Shown here in pieces: positions 25,390 through 33,481 of a DNA stretch of 64,000 nucleotides (position 1 is the first letter of the stretch; each line of letters starts with the position of its first letter). Both the position numbers and the translations under genes were made by a program. The notes below the pieces were generated by a model. That model was not told the origin of the DNA and ran no database searches. It saw only the letters and a program-made list of their open reading frames with translations. The stretch covers positions 62,001 through 126,000 of the forward strand of contig DASXFC010000038.1 of the NCBI GenBank assembly GCA_036489775.1. The letters are read 5' to 3'. This stretch comes from Bog-473 sp036489775. Its GTDB lineage: Bacteria > Actinomycetota > Acidimicrobiia > Acidimicrobiales > RAAP-2.

Positions 25390-26264
25390 ACCCGCCGCAC
25401 CTGACTACGGGTGAAGATGCCCTCGGGGCGCGCCATGAGCGAGACCATCAGTAGGGCGAGCGCACCGAGGGGCTCAAGACCTGAGCCCAGGTACCCGCCG
25501 ACGTAGGAGGCCACGATCCCGGTGATGAGCCCTCCCAGCAGGGCGCCGACCGGGCTCTCCAAGCCACCGATCACTGCGGCGGTGAAGCCGTACACCAAGA
25601 TCAAGTCCATGTAATAGGGCCCAAAGGAGCTGGTTGGGGCGACCAGCAAACCGGCCAGCGATCCAGCGATGCCAGCCAGCCCCCAGCCCAAGGTGAGCAG
25701 TCGTCCGACCCGGACCCCGAGCAGCCGTGCCATCTCTCCGGCGAAGGCCGAGGCCCGCATGCGCAACCCCAACGTCGTGAAGCGGAACAGGACCAGCGTG
25801 GCCAGCATCAAGATCAGTACCGCCACCAGGATGAAGACGTCGAAGTGCGAGAAGTCGATCCGGGTGTGGCCCACCGTGATGCCGCTCTGCGAGAAGGCGG
25901 CGGGAAAGCCGCGGCTGGCGTTGCCGTAGATGGCGCCGGCGATGCCCTCGATGACGACGAGCAAACCGATGGTGACGATGACCGGGTTGAGTTCCGACTT
26001 GCCGTGGAGCGGCCTGATCAGAATGCGTTCGGCAAGCGAACCAATGGTGAAGCCGATGCAGAGCGCGACCACGAAAGCCCACCAGTAACCGATGCCCCGG
26101 GCCAGCAGGGTGGACGCAATGAAGGTGGTCATCATTCCAGCCCCGCCCTGGGCGAAGTTGATGATCCGGGTGGCCCGGTAGATCAGGACAAGCGCCAGAG
26201 CCAGGACGGCGTAGACCATTCCGTTGGCCACGCCATTGAGGGTGTAGTCGAAGAAGAGGGTCAC
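25386..26264 (-). CDS. livH: Branched-chain amino acid ABC transporter permease LivH type
   Basis: A 292-aa permease with about eight TM helices. Motifs: 'LNGVANGMVYAVLALALVLIY', 'INFAQGGAGMM', 'RMRASAFAGEMARLLGVRVGR' (ATPase-contact loop) and 'VIGGLESPVGALLGGLITG'. Forms the translocation path with LivM. Nine bp after livF, so co-transcribed. Confidence 0.9.
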   Translation of the reverse strand: MTLFFDYTLNGVANGMVYAVLALALVLIYRATRIINFAQGGAGMMTTFIASTLLARGIGYWWAFVVALCIGFTIGSLAERILIRPLHGKSELNPVIVTIGLLVVIEGIAGAIYGNASRGFPAAFSQSGITVGHTRIDFSHFDVFILVAVLILMLATLVLFRFTTLGLRMRASAFAGEMARLLGVRVGRLLTLGWGLAGIAGSLAGLLVAPTSSFGPYYMDLILVYGFTAAVIGGLESPVGALLGGLITGIVASYVGGYLGSGLEPLGALALLMVSLMARPEGIFTRSQVRRV

Positions 26265-26273
26265 GAAGTCCCG

Positions 26274-26981
26274 CTAGAACCCGAGGTAGTGATGCCGGAG
26301 GTCATCATCGGCTGCGATGGTGGCGGCATTGTCGGCTGCCACTACTTGGCCGAGGTTGAGCACGATGGCTCGTTCGGAGATGGAAAGCGCGCTGCGCGCG
26401 TTCTGTTCAACCAGTACCACGGTCAGGTCCTTGGTCAGCACCTGGTCGCGCAGGACCGCCATCAGTTGTGCGGTGACGATGGGCGCCAGACCCAAGCTGG
26501 GTTCATCGAGTAGCAGCAGCTTCGGTCGCGAGATGAGCGCCCGGCCGATCACCAGCATCTGGCGCTCGCCGCCCGAGAGGGTGGAGGCATGGCGCGTCCG
26601 GAACCCGGCCAACTGGGGGAACAGCTCGAGGATCTCCTCGATTGCCCTCTGTCGTTCGGCTCGACGCAGGCACCACAGTGTGGCCAGCTTGAGGTTCTCC
26701 TCGACCGTGAGCTCCTCGATGACGCCCCGTCCTTCGGGCACATGGGAGACGCCGAGTCGGGTCACCATCTCAACCGGGCGCCTCAGGAGCTCCGCGCCGT
26801 CAAAGCGCACCGAGCCGTTTTTGGGGGCAACCAACCCCGAGATGGTGCGCAGCAGTGTCGTCTTGCCCGCACCGTTGGCACCGAGCACGGCGGTGATCGA
26901 CCCGGGGGCGGCGTCGAACGAGACGGCTTGCAGGGCCCGCACCCCGCCGTAGGAGACGTCCAGATCGCGCACCTCAAGCAC
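26274..26981 (-). CDS. livF: Branched-chain amino acid ABC transporter ATP-binding protein LivF type
   Basis: A 235-aa ATPase. Walker A is GANGAGKTT (about 34-42), the Q-loop region is 'RLGVSHVPEGRGV', signature TLSGGERQML and Walker B LLLLDEPSLGLAP. GTG 26981 overlaps the livG stop by 8 nt and gives the standard LivF N-terminus 'LEVRDLDVSYGG'; the longer frame to 27038 lies inside livG. Confidence 0.9.
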   Translation of the reverse strand: MLEVRDLDVSYGGVRALQAVSFDAAPGSITAVLGANGAGKTTLLRTISGLVAPKNGSVRFDGAELLRRPVEMVTRLGVSHVPEGRGVIEELTVEENLKLATLWCLRRAERQRAIEEILELFPQLAGFRTRHASTLSGGERQMLVIGRALISRPKLLLLDEPSLGLAPIVTAQLMAVLRDQVLTKDLTVVLVEQNARSALSISERAIVLNLGQVVAADNAATIAADDDLRHHYLGF

Positions 26982-27750
26982 TCTGCACCTCGTCTCCGAG
27001 GTAGGCCCGGGCCACGTCGCGGTTGGCCCGGATCTCATCAGGTGTTCCGTCGGCGATGACCTGGCCGAAGTTGAGCACGACCAAGCGATGGCAGAGGGAC
27101 ATCACCAGGTCCATGTGGTGCTCCACCAGCAGCACTGCCATGTCGCCCGAGAGTGAGCGAATGGTATCCGCCAACTCGTCCATGTCGTCGCTCGACAAAC
27201 CGCTGCCGGGCTCGTCGAGGAGCAGCAGCTTCGGCTCGGCCATCAGCACACGGGCCAGTGCCACTCGTTTCTGCAGGCCGTAGGGCAGCGTGCTTGGGAG
27301 CCGACCGGCTACGTCGGCCGCACCGAGCCGGGCCAGCAGGGCCAGGGCCCGCTCACGGGTGCGCCGTTCCTCTCGGCTCGAGCGCCACAGCCCGAGCATG
27401 GCCGAGCCGACGTCGCTGCGCAGCGCCGGCTGGGCGCCCAGCATGGTGTTCTCCAGCACGGTGAGGCCGCGGCAGAGGCCGACGCCCTGCAGGGTGCGGG
27501 CGATACCCAAGGAGGCCAAGTCGTGGGGGTGGTGACGGTGTAGGGGCTGGCCCTCGTATGTGAGCGAACCCGATGCCGGCCGCACGAAGCCGCAGATGAC
27601 GTTGAAGAGCGTTGTTTTGCCGGCGCCGTTGGGGCCGATCACGCCGACGATCTCGCCGCGCTGCACCGACATGGACACCATGTCCAGTGCCAGGAGGCCC
27701 CCGAAGCCGACGGTGATCTCTTCAGCCTGCAGCGTCGGGGTGCCGTCCAC
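26974..27750 (-). CDS. livG: Branched-chain amino acid ABC transporter ATP-binding protein LivG type
   Basis: A 258-aa ATPase. Walker A is GPNGAGKTT, then 'LASLGIARTLQGVGLCRGLTV' and Walker B LLLLDEPGSGLS. The usual LSGGQ is replaced by TLPYGLQKR, the normal LivG form, and the protein ends with the family-typical 'DP/RDVARAYLGDE' tail. First gene of the transporter operon; the promoter should lie in 27751-27880 on the minus strand, but no clear box is seen. Confidence 0.9.
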   Translation of the reverse strand: MDGTPTLQAEEITVGFGGLLALDMVSMSVQRGEIVGVIGPNGAGKTTLFNVICGFVRPASGSLTYEGQPLHRHHPHDLASLGIARTLQGVGLCRGLTVLENTMLGAQPALRSDVGSAMLGLWRSSREERRTRERALALLARLGAADVAGRLPSTLPYGLQKRVALARVLMAEPKLLLLDEPGSGLSSDDMDELADTIRSLSGDMAVLLVEHHMDLVMSLCHRLVVLNFGQVIADGTPDEIRANRDVARAYLGDEVQSA

Positions 27751-27879
27751 GGCTTCCGATCACCCTCGCTGACACGGGGTGGGTCGCGGCGGCGCCAGGC
27801 GCCATCCAGATGGCGACCACATCCGTGCCAACGAGCCCCCCGGCATCGAACGAGGACACTAGTGACCGAAATGCGCCAA

Positions 27880-27914
27880 TGCACCTGCTCTGTGGCTAGC
27901 AGGGCAGTGATGCA
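27880..27914 (-). terminator. Hairpin after the degenerate tRNA-Gly remnant
   Basis: On the minus strand TGCA-(tca)-TGCCCTG pairs with CAGAGCA-(gg)-TGCA (one G-T pair) immediately downstream of the tRNA 3' remnant. It looks like the original terminator of tRNA-Gly, displaced when DNA inserted at the tRNA 3' end. The rest of 27751-28168 has no gene that I can support. Confidence 0.4.
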
Positions 27915-27916
27915 CT

Positions 27917-27952
27917 AGAGCGGCTGACCGGGATCGGCTCGGCCTGATCAGC
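27917..27952 (-). repeat. Degenerate copy of the tRNA-Gly(TCC) 3' half: left attachment-site remnant of a genomic island
   Basis: Ungapped alignment of 27917-27952 with 38580-38615 gives 31 identities of 36, in the same orientation. The match covers the acceptor 3' strand, T-arm and the GCTGATCA anticodon-stem side, and stops at the anticodon loop. That is the footprint left by integration at a tRNA 3' end. T-stem pairing is lost in this copy, so it is not a working tRNA. Confidence 0.65.
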
Positions 27953-28168
27953 CCAGAAAGTCCTTTTGTGGTCGGGCCCAGCGCAAAATTCTGTACAAAG
28001 CCAGGTAAGGCGAGAGGTACGCCGTCCCCTAGCCTGAACTGAGTACTTGGTAGATCCTCCCCGAATTCGCCAAGCCATATGGTAAGCGGAAGTTTGGAGC
28101 CGAGTCGTCGGACTGACTATGCAGAGTGCCTGCGTGCGATGCCGGGTTGGAGCCGACTAAGGGTGTGC

Positions 28169-28753
28169 ATGTTCACCGTTCTAAACTCCGCCGGACTTCT
28201 GAGCGGCGGAGGCACATTGCCAGATTCAACTGAATCGTCACGACGGCAGCGCAAGGTCTGGCTCCTCGTGCTTGGCTCGCTGGGTATCTGTATCTGCATT
28301 GGGGTCTTGGCCGCCTCTCTCGCCCCAAGTCCAGGGCAGCCCTACAGGCCAATCGGTGGCGTCTTGGGTTCGCTGGGGCTTCTTGCGTCCGTCTGGTTCA
28401 TTTGGCTGGCATTTCAGACATCGATTAGCGAGTCCAAGAATCGAATCCGAGTCCGTGAGAAAGCACGTCGGATCGTGACGAAAAATCCGACATTGGCCGA
28501 TGAGTTGGGCATTGGGCGTCCTGACATACACAGGACTTTCGAAGATGGAGGATTGATCGACGTCAATCACGTTCCTGAGCCCTATCTACTTCACCTGCCA
28601 GGAATCGGAAGCGATCTGGCAAGCCGAATCGTCGAGCTGCGAAAGAGCATTGGTGGGTTTGATTCAACAGGAGATTTGGAGGTCACCTTGGATATCGAAC
28701 CGGGAAGACTTGACCAAGCGAAGGATCTGATGATCTTCCGCAAGCTTTGGTAG
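28169..28753 (+). CDS. Membrane protein with C-terminal helix-hairpin-helix (ComEA-like) domain
   Basis: A 194-aa protein. Two TM helices (about 28-48 and 60-80) are followed by a basic cytoplasmic stretch and a C-terminal domain 'IDVNHVPEPYLLHLPGIGSDLASRIVELRKSIGGF', a helix-hairpin-helix of the ComEA kind with its LPGIG turn. Such domains bind DNA backbone without sequence preference. Start ATG 28169 has AAGGG 5 nt upstream; in-frame ATG 28079 has no site. The low GC differs from neighbouring core genes. A DNA-uptake role would be speculative. Confidence 0.6.
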   Translation: MFTVLNSAGLLSGGGTLPDSTESSRRQRKVWLLVLGSLGICICIGVLAASLAPSPGQPYRPIGGVLGSLGLLASVWFIWLAFQTSISESKNRIRVREKARRIVTKNPTLADELGIGRPDIHRTFEDGGLIDVNHVPEPYLLHLPGIGSDLASRIVELRKSIGGFDSTGDLEVTLDIEPGRLDQAKDLMIFRKLW

Positions 28754-28947
28754 TTCGTTTGGACCAATCGGCTGTCCCAAGTCCGCGGGCTCTGGGCGTG
28801 ACGCTCACGATACCGCGCACCGTTCGCCGAACTAGGTGCCCGGAAAGTCATTGCTGGCCCACCGACTGGAAGAACTGGTTGGGAAGATGTTGGTCGAGCG
28901 AACCATCAACTCTCAGGCTTCTGCAAACGTCAAGCGGCTACGTGTTG

Positions 28948-30162
28948 TCAGGCTGGTGTCCCAAAGAAGGGAGCACCGCCGAAACTGAAGATGCCGCCGC
29001 CAGCCGCGACCAGCCAATATCCATTCGCTCCAAAGGGCGCCATTCCGACGATTGGCTGGTTGAGAGTCTTGCCGCCCATCGATCCGGCAAAGGGCAGACC
29101 AAAACAGAAAACACCCCCGTCGGATGCCACGAAACGATATCCAGTGCCATCGGGAGCCGCTTCCATTCCTACGATTGGCTTGTTGAGCCGGATGCTGCCG
29201 GTTGATCCGAGAAAAGGGGCGTCGAAGCTGAAGATCCCGCCGTCGGCCGCCACCAGCCAGTACCCACCCGTAGCGTAATCGGCTGCCATGCCGACGATAG
29301 GTTGATTCAAGGTCAGAGCTCCGGTGCTCCCGTGGAACTGCGCATCTCCGAAGTTGAAGATGCCTCCGTCGGACGCAACCAACCAATAGCCTTTCCCGTC
29401 CTCCGTGGACGCCATGCCCACGATCGGCTTGTTGAGCGTCTGTCCACCCATCGACCCGTAGAACCCTGCATTATCTGAAGCGAAGATCCCGCCGTCGCTC
29501 GCCACGAGCCATGCGCCGCCTCCGCTGGGAGTGCTGGCCATGCCGACAATCGGGCTACTTAAGGCGACCTGATATTGGCCAGCGCCCGTGTTGGCATCTC
29601 CTTCTGGATATACGTTGCCGTCGACCCCGAAGATCGAGTAGCCGCCGTCATCGGGAGTGGCAAGCATGCCTCTGACCTGAGCGGTAATCGAGGCGGGCTG
29701 ACCGTTGCCTAGGCAGTCGGGGATCGTGACCTCGATATCTGGCCCCACTGATGGGGGCTTGATAGGCAACGGGAGGCTGGGTGGCGACGAGCCGGTCTGG
29801 GTGTCGGACTGCGCGATTTTGTAGGTGCCGGGATAGATGTGCGGCCACGTCAGAGCACCAGATGACCTAGATGCGCCCACGATGAAGGTGCTGGAAAAGG
29901 AGGCGTTCTCAAAGCCGTAGATCGAGACCTCGACGGTGTTCTGGCCCGGAGCGAGTCCCTGATAGGTGGTCGTGAGGCTTCCCAAGCCTGGTTCACCCTG
30001 TTGACAGGCGCCAGTCGTGGAATAGGACACGTTGTGTGATTGTGCCGTTGCGGCCTGTGAGGTTGCAGCACTTGCCTCGCCCGCCACAGCCAGAATGCTC
30101 ACAACTCCGATGGCTGTAATCAGACGTCTGGGAGCAAAACCTCGAACCGTCGCCATCTCCAT
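28948..30162 (-). CDS. Secreted repeat protein with five propeller-like 'GYWLVASDGGIF' repeats
   Basis: A 404-aa protein. It has a signal peptide (about 1-32), an Ig/transthyretin-like N-terminal region (about 35-165, carboxypeptidase-regulatory-like 'IYPGTYKIAQ'), then five tandem repeats of about 41 residues with consensus 'PIVGMA...DG.GYWLVASDGGIF.FGDA.F.GS.G...LN'. These repeats are abundant in Acidimicrobiia surface proteins; a beta-propeller fold is likely. ATG 30162 gives a clean signal peptide, while the frame runs on to 30294. Probably cell-wall associated; ligand unknown. Confidence 0.7.
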   Translation of the reverse strand: MEMATVRGFAPRRLITAIGVVSILAVAGEASAATSQAATAQSHNVSYSTTGACQQGEPGLGSLTTTYQGLAPGQNTVEVSIYGFENASFSSTFIVGASRSSGALTWPHIYPGTYKIAQSDTQTGSSPPSLPLPIKPPSVGPDIEVTIPDCLGNGQPASITAQVRGMLATPDDGGYSIFGVDGNVYPEGDANTGAGQYQVALSSPIVGMASTPSGGGAWLVASDGGIFASDNAGFYGSMGGQTLNKPIVGMASTEDGKGYWLVASDGGIFNFGDAQFHGSTGALTLNQPIVGMAADYATGGYWLVAADGGIFSFDAPFLGSTGSIRLNKPIVGMEAAPDGTGYRFVASDGGVFCFGLPFAGSMGGKTLNQPIVGMAPFGANGYWLVAAGGGIFSFGGAPFFGTPA

Positions 30163-30372
30163 CAGGCCGCTCAACCTCCCTCTCCTCGATTCCCTCTCCA
30201 GGCCATGTCCAACGTGTCGATCTGCATCCTTGGAGCCGCCGACCCGTCCTGTCGCGGTTTCATCATGTCTCCCAGATCGAACCGCGTCCACCATGACGAT
30301 GAGTCCGATCAGCCCTGCTACGGCGGGCCAAATTGGCGAAATCCGAAACTAGCCCTGAACGCCGGCAGTGCA

Positions 30373-30786
30373 TCATCGGGCTCCATCGCCCAATGAGAGT
30401 CGGCGATCGATCTCGGCTCCCATGATCTTGCAGTCCGTAGCCGGGTGGTCGTAGCGGCAGAGCAGTGCACCGGAGAGGTACGCACGGGCCTGAACCAATG
30501 TGGCGATCTCCTCGTCGAGGGCCCCGAGGCGCCGCTTGGCAATGGCCTTCCATTCGGTGACGTCTGTAGCGTCGAGGATCCCGGCGATGTCAACCAAGGC
30601 GAGCCCAGCGTCCTGGAGCATGCCGATGAACACGAGCCTTCTGAGGGTGGCGACGCGGTAGCGGCGCTGCCCGGACGTTCGGGCGTCAGCTATGAGCAGG
30701 TTGAGGCGCTCGTAGTAGCGGATTGTCGAGGTGGCAACACCCGCGAGTTCGCCGACCTCCCCGATGGTCAACAGTGGCTCTGGCAC
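30373..30786 (-). CDS. MerR family transcriptional regulator
   Basis: A 137-aa protein with N-terminal MerR HTH 'LLTIGEVGELAGVATSTIRYYERLNLL' and the wing 'TSGQRRYRVATLRRLVFI'. A dimerisation helix follows, then a C-terminal 'LLCRYDHPATDCKIM' whose two Cys and His could bind a metal or sense redox. GTG 30786 is preferred; the longer frame runs over the operator and the divergent methyltransferase. It probably controls itself and that methyltransferase through the site at 30794-30823. Confidence 0.75.
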   Translation of the reverse strand: MPEPLLTIGEVGELAGVATSTIRYYERLNLLIADARTSGQRRYRVATLRRLVFIGMLQDAGLALVDIAGILDATDVTEWKAIAKRRLGALDEEIATLVQARAYLSGALLCRYDHPATDCKIMGAEIDRRLSLGDGAR

Positions 30787-30793
30787 CCTCCCA

Positions 30794-30823
30794 CTTGACT
30801 TGAAGTTAGGTTTAACTGTCAAG
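30794..30823. promoter_or_regulatory. MerR-type operator/promoter with nested inverted repeats
   Basis: CTTGAC (30794-30799) and GTCAAG (30818-30823) form the outer arms, and AGTTA...TAACT the inner arms, within 30 bp between the divergent regulator and methyltransferase. TTGAC -35 elements occur at both ends facing opposite ways. A dyad placed over the promoter spacer is the usual MerR layout. Confidence 0.55.
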
Positions 30824-30831
30824 GTGGGGGT

Positions 30832-31446
30832 GTGGACGAACATCACGCACCGCCCAATCACCACGCCGACTACCCCGGCTTCACCGGTGCCGCTGGGCTC
30901 GTTGCGGCGTTGAGCATGGCCTTCGGTCGATCGGACGACGCGCAACTGGCCGTACGACTGAGTGGCATGGAATCCAGCGACTCCGTCGTGGACATCGGAT
31001 GTGGTCCTGGAGTCGCGGTCCGCTACGCAGCCCGATTGGGAGCGACGATCACCGGAGTCGATCCGGCGGTCGTCATGCTGCGAGTTGCGAAGCTTCTCAC
31101 CCGGCACCCAGGAAAAGTCAAATACGTCGAAGGCACCGCAGAGGCGATCCCACTGCCTGAGGGTTCCGCTTCGGTCGTATGGTCAATCGCCGCTGTGCAC
31201 CACTGGGCGGACATCGACGCAGGGCTTCGAGAAGTACGTCGGCTACTCCTCCCCCGTGGTCGTCTCGTCGCGATGGAGCGCAGGGCGCAACGAGGGGCCC
31301 GAGGTCACGGAAGCCATGGCTGGACCGACGAACAAGCCAGCACCTTTTCGGATCGATGCCGCGAGCATGGCTTTATCGATGTTCGTCTGGAACAGGCGAA
31401 GATCGGTCGCCGATCGACGGTCAGCGTGGTAGCAAGCGCACCCTGA
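30832..31446 (+). CDS. Class I SAM-dependent methyltransferase
   Basis: A 204-aa protein with Rossmann motif I 'VVDIGCGPGVAVRYAARLG' (about 45-63), acidic 'GVDPA', motif post-II 'VEGTAEAIPLPEGSASVVWSIAAVHHW' and 'REVRRLLLPRGRLVAMERR', the UbiE/Methyltransf_11 pattern. GTG 30832 has an AAGGTGGGGG ribosome site. The substrate is not evident. Divergent from and probably regulated by the MerR gene. Confidence 0.8.
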   Translation: MDEHHAPPNHHADYPGFTGAAGLVAALSMAFGRSDDAQLAVRLSGMESSDSVVDIGCGPGVAVRYAARLGATITGVDPAVVMLRVAKLLTRHPGKVKYVEGTAEAIPLPEGSASVVWSIAAVHHWADIDAGLREVRRLLLPRGRLVAMERRAQRGARGHGSHGWTDEQASTFSDRCREHGFIDVRLEQAKIGRRSTVSVVASAP

Positions 31447-31531
31447 TGCCGTGTCGCGGACGCACCACCCCGATCGCCCGGATTGGGCAACGCCTAGGTG
31501 TGCGGGAATGTCGAGCGGTACCCTAGACAGA

Positions 31532-32203
31532 GTGTTTGAGAGATTTACTGACCGAGCCCGGAGGGTGCTGGTACTGGCTCAGGAGGAGGCCCGGCTCCTG
31601 CATCACAGCTTCATCGGCACCGAGCACATCCTCCTCGGTCTCATCCACGAAGGGGACGGTCTTGCCGCGCAAGCCCTGGAGTCCCTCGGGATCACCCTCG
31701 AGGCGGTGCGCACGAATGTCGCGGAGGCGGTCGGGGTGAGTGGGTCAGCACCGAGCGGTTCGCCACCGTTCACTCCTCGCGCCAAGAAAGTCCTTGAACT
31801 CTCACTTCGTGAGGCGATGCAACTCGAGCACGGCGGCATCGGAACGGAGCACCTGCTTCTCGGACTCGTGCGCGAAGGTGAAGGCGTGGCGGTACAGGTG
31901 TTGGTGAGCCTCGGCGTTGTTCCTGGCCAAATACGCCAAGAAGTGTTGACGCTGATCTCAAGTGGAGGGGAACCACGCGTTGGCGAAACTGCGTCTTCGG
32001 CTGAACGCAGCGGGCAGGCGATATCAGAGCCGCTTTGTCCACGTTGTCGAGCAAGTGTGACCGACAGCGCACGATTTCGGACTATCGATCTTGAGGTTGA
32101 CGACGGTGCGGTTGGTGGCATGCCCGTCTCCGTCGTGTATTGCGGGCGCTGCGGGACCATGCTGCAGATGTTCCAGGCAGGTGGGAATCGACCCACCCCG
32201 TAA
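31532..32203 (+). CDS. Clp N-terminal-repeat protein with C-terminal zinc-ribbon-like motif
   Basis: A 223-aa stand-alone ClpC-type N domain. Two Clp_N repeats ('FERFTDRARRVLVLAQEEARLL' with 'GTEHILLGLIHEGDGLA', and 'FTPRAKKVLELSLREAM' with 'GTEHLLLGLVREGEGVA') cover residues 1-150. A tail with CPRC and CGRCG could bind zinc. No AAA+ ATPase module follows, so it is not a chaperone itself; it may act as an adaptor or substrate docking factor. GTG 31532 lies 7 nt after TACCCT (31519), a leaderless layout, and gives the ClpC-like N-terminus; ATG 31508 is an alternative. Confidence 0.7.
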   Translation: MFERFTDRARRVLVLAQEEARLLHHSFIGTEHILLGLIHEGDGLAAQALESLGITLEAVRTNVAEAVGVSGSAPSGSPPFTPRAKKVLELSLREAMQLEHGGIGTEHLLLGLVREGEGVAVQVLVSLGVVPGQIRQEVLTLISSGGEPRVGETASSAERSGQAISEPLCPRCRASVTDSARFRTIDLEVDDGAVGGMPVSVVYCGRCGTMLQMFQAGGNRPTP

Positions 32204-32465
32204 CGCCGGTCCGAGGTCAGCCCGTTCGGGACAAGGTTGCGACCTTTGACCCTGCTCTTGAGGCAGATCGGTATCTCAGCCAGCCGGCGAACGATCATGA
32301 ATGGATCCAGGTGGGCCATGCATGGGCTGTGGCTCTCCGACCTTGCTTTCGGGCGACCCACTTATTCGGCCGCTCAGTTCATTTCCCTGTCAACCCCGTA
32401 GCGGTACCCGTCGTGGAAGAGGGGTGGGAGCTTTTAAGGCCTCTGGACGCAGCACGGGGAGCGTC

Positions 32466-33431
32466 GTGGCGGGGAACGCCCCTCGGCGGGACGAACAGGA
32501 GTCTGCGGACGGCCCAAGACCAGGGCGCACCTCGAACCACGACTTACGAATGGCGCTTTCGTGCCTGCTCGTCTTGTTGGTCACGACCTTGGTGGTCGTG
32601 AAGGTGATGCGTGCACCGACCACCTTGGCTCCGCTGGCCCAGACGGGACACCGCCAGGCCGTAGCGAAAACGCCAGTTCCGCACGCGCCTGCTCCAGCCT
32701 CAGCCAACGTGGTCAGGGAGTTCGGGGGCTGCCAGCTGTCGCTGAGCGCCGGTGCCCCGGTGTTGCCGGTCGGTTCTTGCACGGTCCTGGAAATCGGTGA
32801 CTCGTTGGGAAACGACCTCGGTTGGGGTCTGGCCCGCGAGCTTCCCTCGGGCTCCAGCCTCAAGCTGGTGCAGCTCGACAAGTCATCGACCGGACTGGCC
32901 AACACCGGGTACTACGACTGGCCGACTGAGCTGGAGAGCGACCTGGGTCTCTACCATCCCCAGCTCGTGCTCATTTCCCTCGGGGGCAACGATCAGCAGG
33001 GTATGGAAGTCGACGGTTCCGCTGTCCAGTTCCCCTCGCCCGCCTGGATGGCCGCCTATCTGACCCGGGTACGGCAACTGATCAGCGAGGCCACGGCGAA
33101 CGGCGCTCTGGTGATGTGGGTCGGGATGCCCGTCATGGAAGATCCCGACTTCAGCCAGGGCATGGAGATCTTGAATTCCCTCTATCAGCAAGGTGCGCAC
33201 GCCGATCCCAATGCGGCGTTCGTCTCCACCTGGCAGCTCTTCTCGGAACAAGGTGCTTTTCAAGCGACGGCGGACGTCAATGGCGCCCCTGAGAACCTTC
33301 GAGAACCCGACGGCATCCACTACTCGTTCACTGGCGAGGATGTGATCGCGACCTATGTGATCGACGAGATCGCTTCGATCTTTCACGTGAAGCTCGCCCC
33401 CACGAACCCGGCGGTGATCACCGACTGGTGA
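32466..33431 (+). CDS. Membrane-anchored SGNH/GDSL hydrolase (DUF459-like)
   Basis: A 321-aa protein with a basic cytoplasmic tail, one TM helix (about 29-48) and an external SGNH hydrolase domain. Block I is 'LEIGDSLGNDLG' with the nucleophile Ser, block III is 'ISLGGNDQQG', and block V is 'EPDGIHYSF' with Asp and His. Such domains move O-acetyl groups on cell-wall glycans. GTG 32466 is chosen for GGGGAG 4 nt upstream; the frame opens earlier (32301). It ends where the acyltransferase gene begins. Confidence 0.75.
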   Translation: MAGNAPRRDEQESADGPRPGRTSNHDLRMALSCLLVLLVTTLVVVKVMRAPTTLAPLAQTGHRQAVAKTPVPHAPAPASANVVREFGGCQLSLSAGAPVLPVGSCTVLEIGDSLGNDLGWGLARELPSGSSLKLVQLDKSSTGLANTGYYDWPTELESDLGLYHPQLVLISLGGNDQQGMEVDGSAVQFPSPAWMAAYLTRVRQLISEATANGALVMWVGMPVMEDPDFSQGMEILNSLYQQGAHADPNAAFVSTWQLFSEQGAFQATADVNGAPENLREPDGIHYSFTGEDVIATYVIDEIASIFHVKLAPTNPAVITDW

Positions 33432-33481
33432 CCACTGACCTCGGGATCCTTCATAAGGCCACTTCGCTCGGAGATTTCAAT

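Noticed and set aside
23875..25404. 509-aa plus-strand open frame
   Set aside because: Antisense to the binding-protein gene and livM, with shadow composition (His/Arg/Gly/Gln) and no domain.
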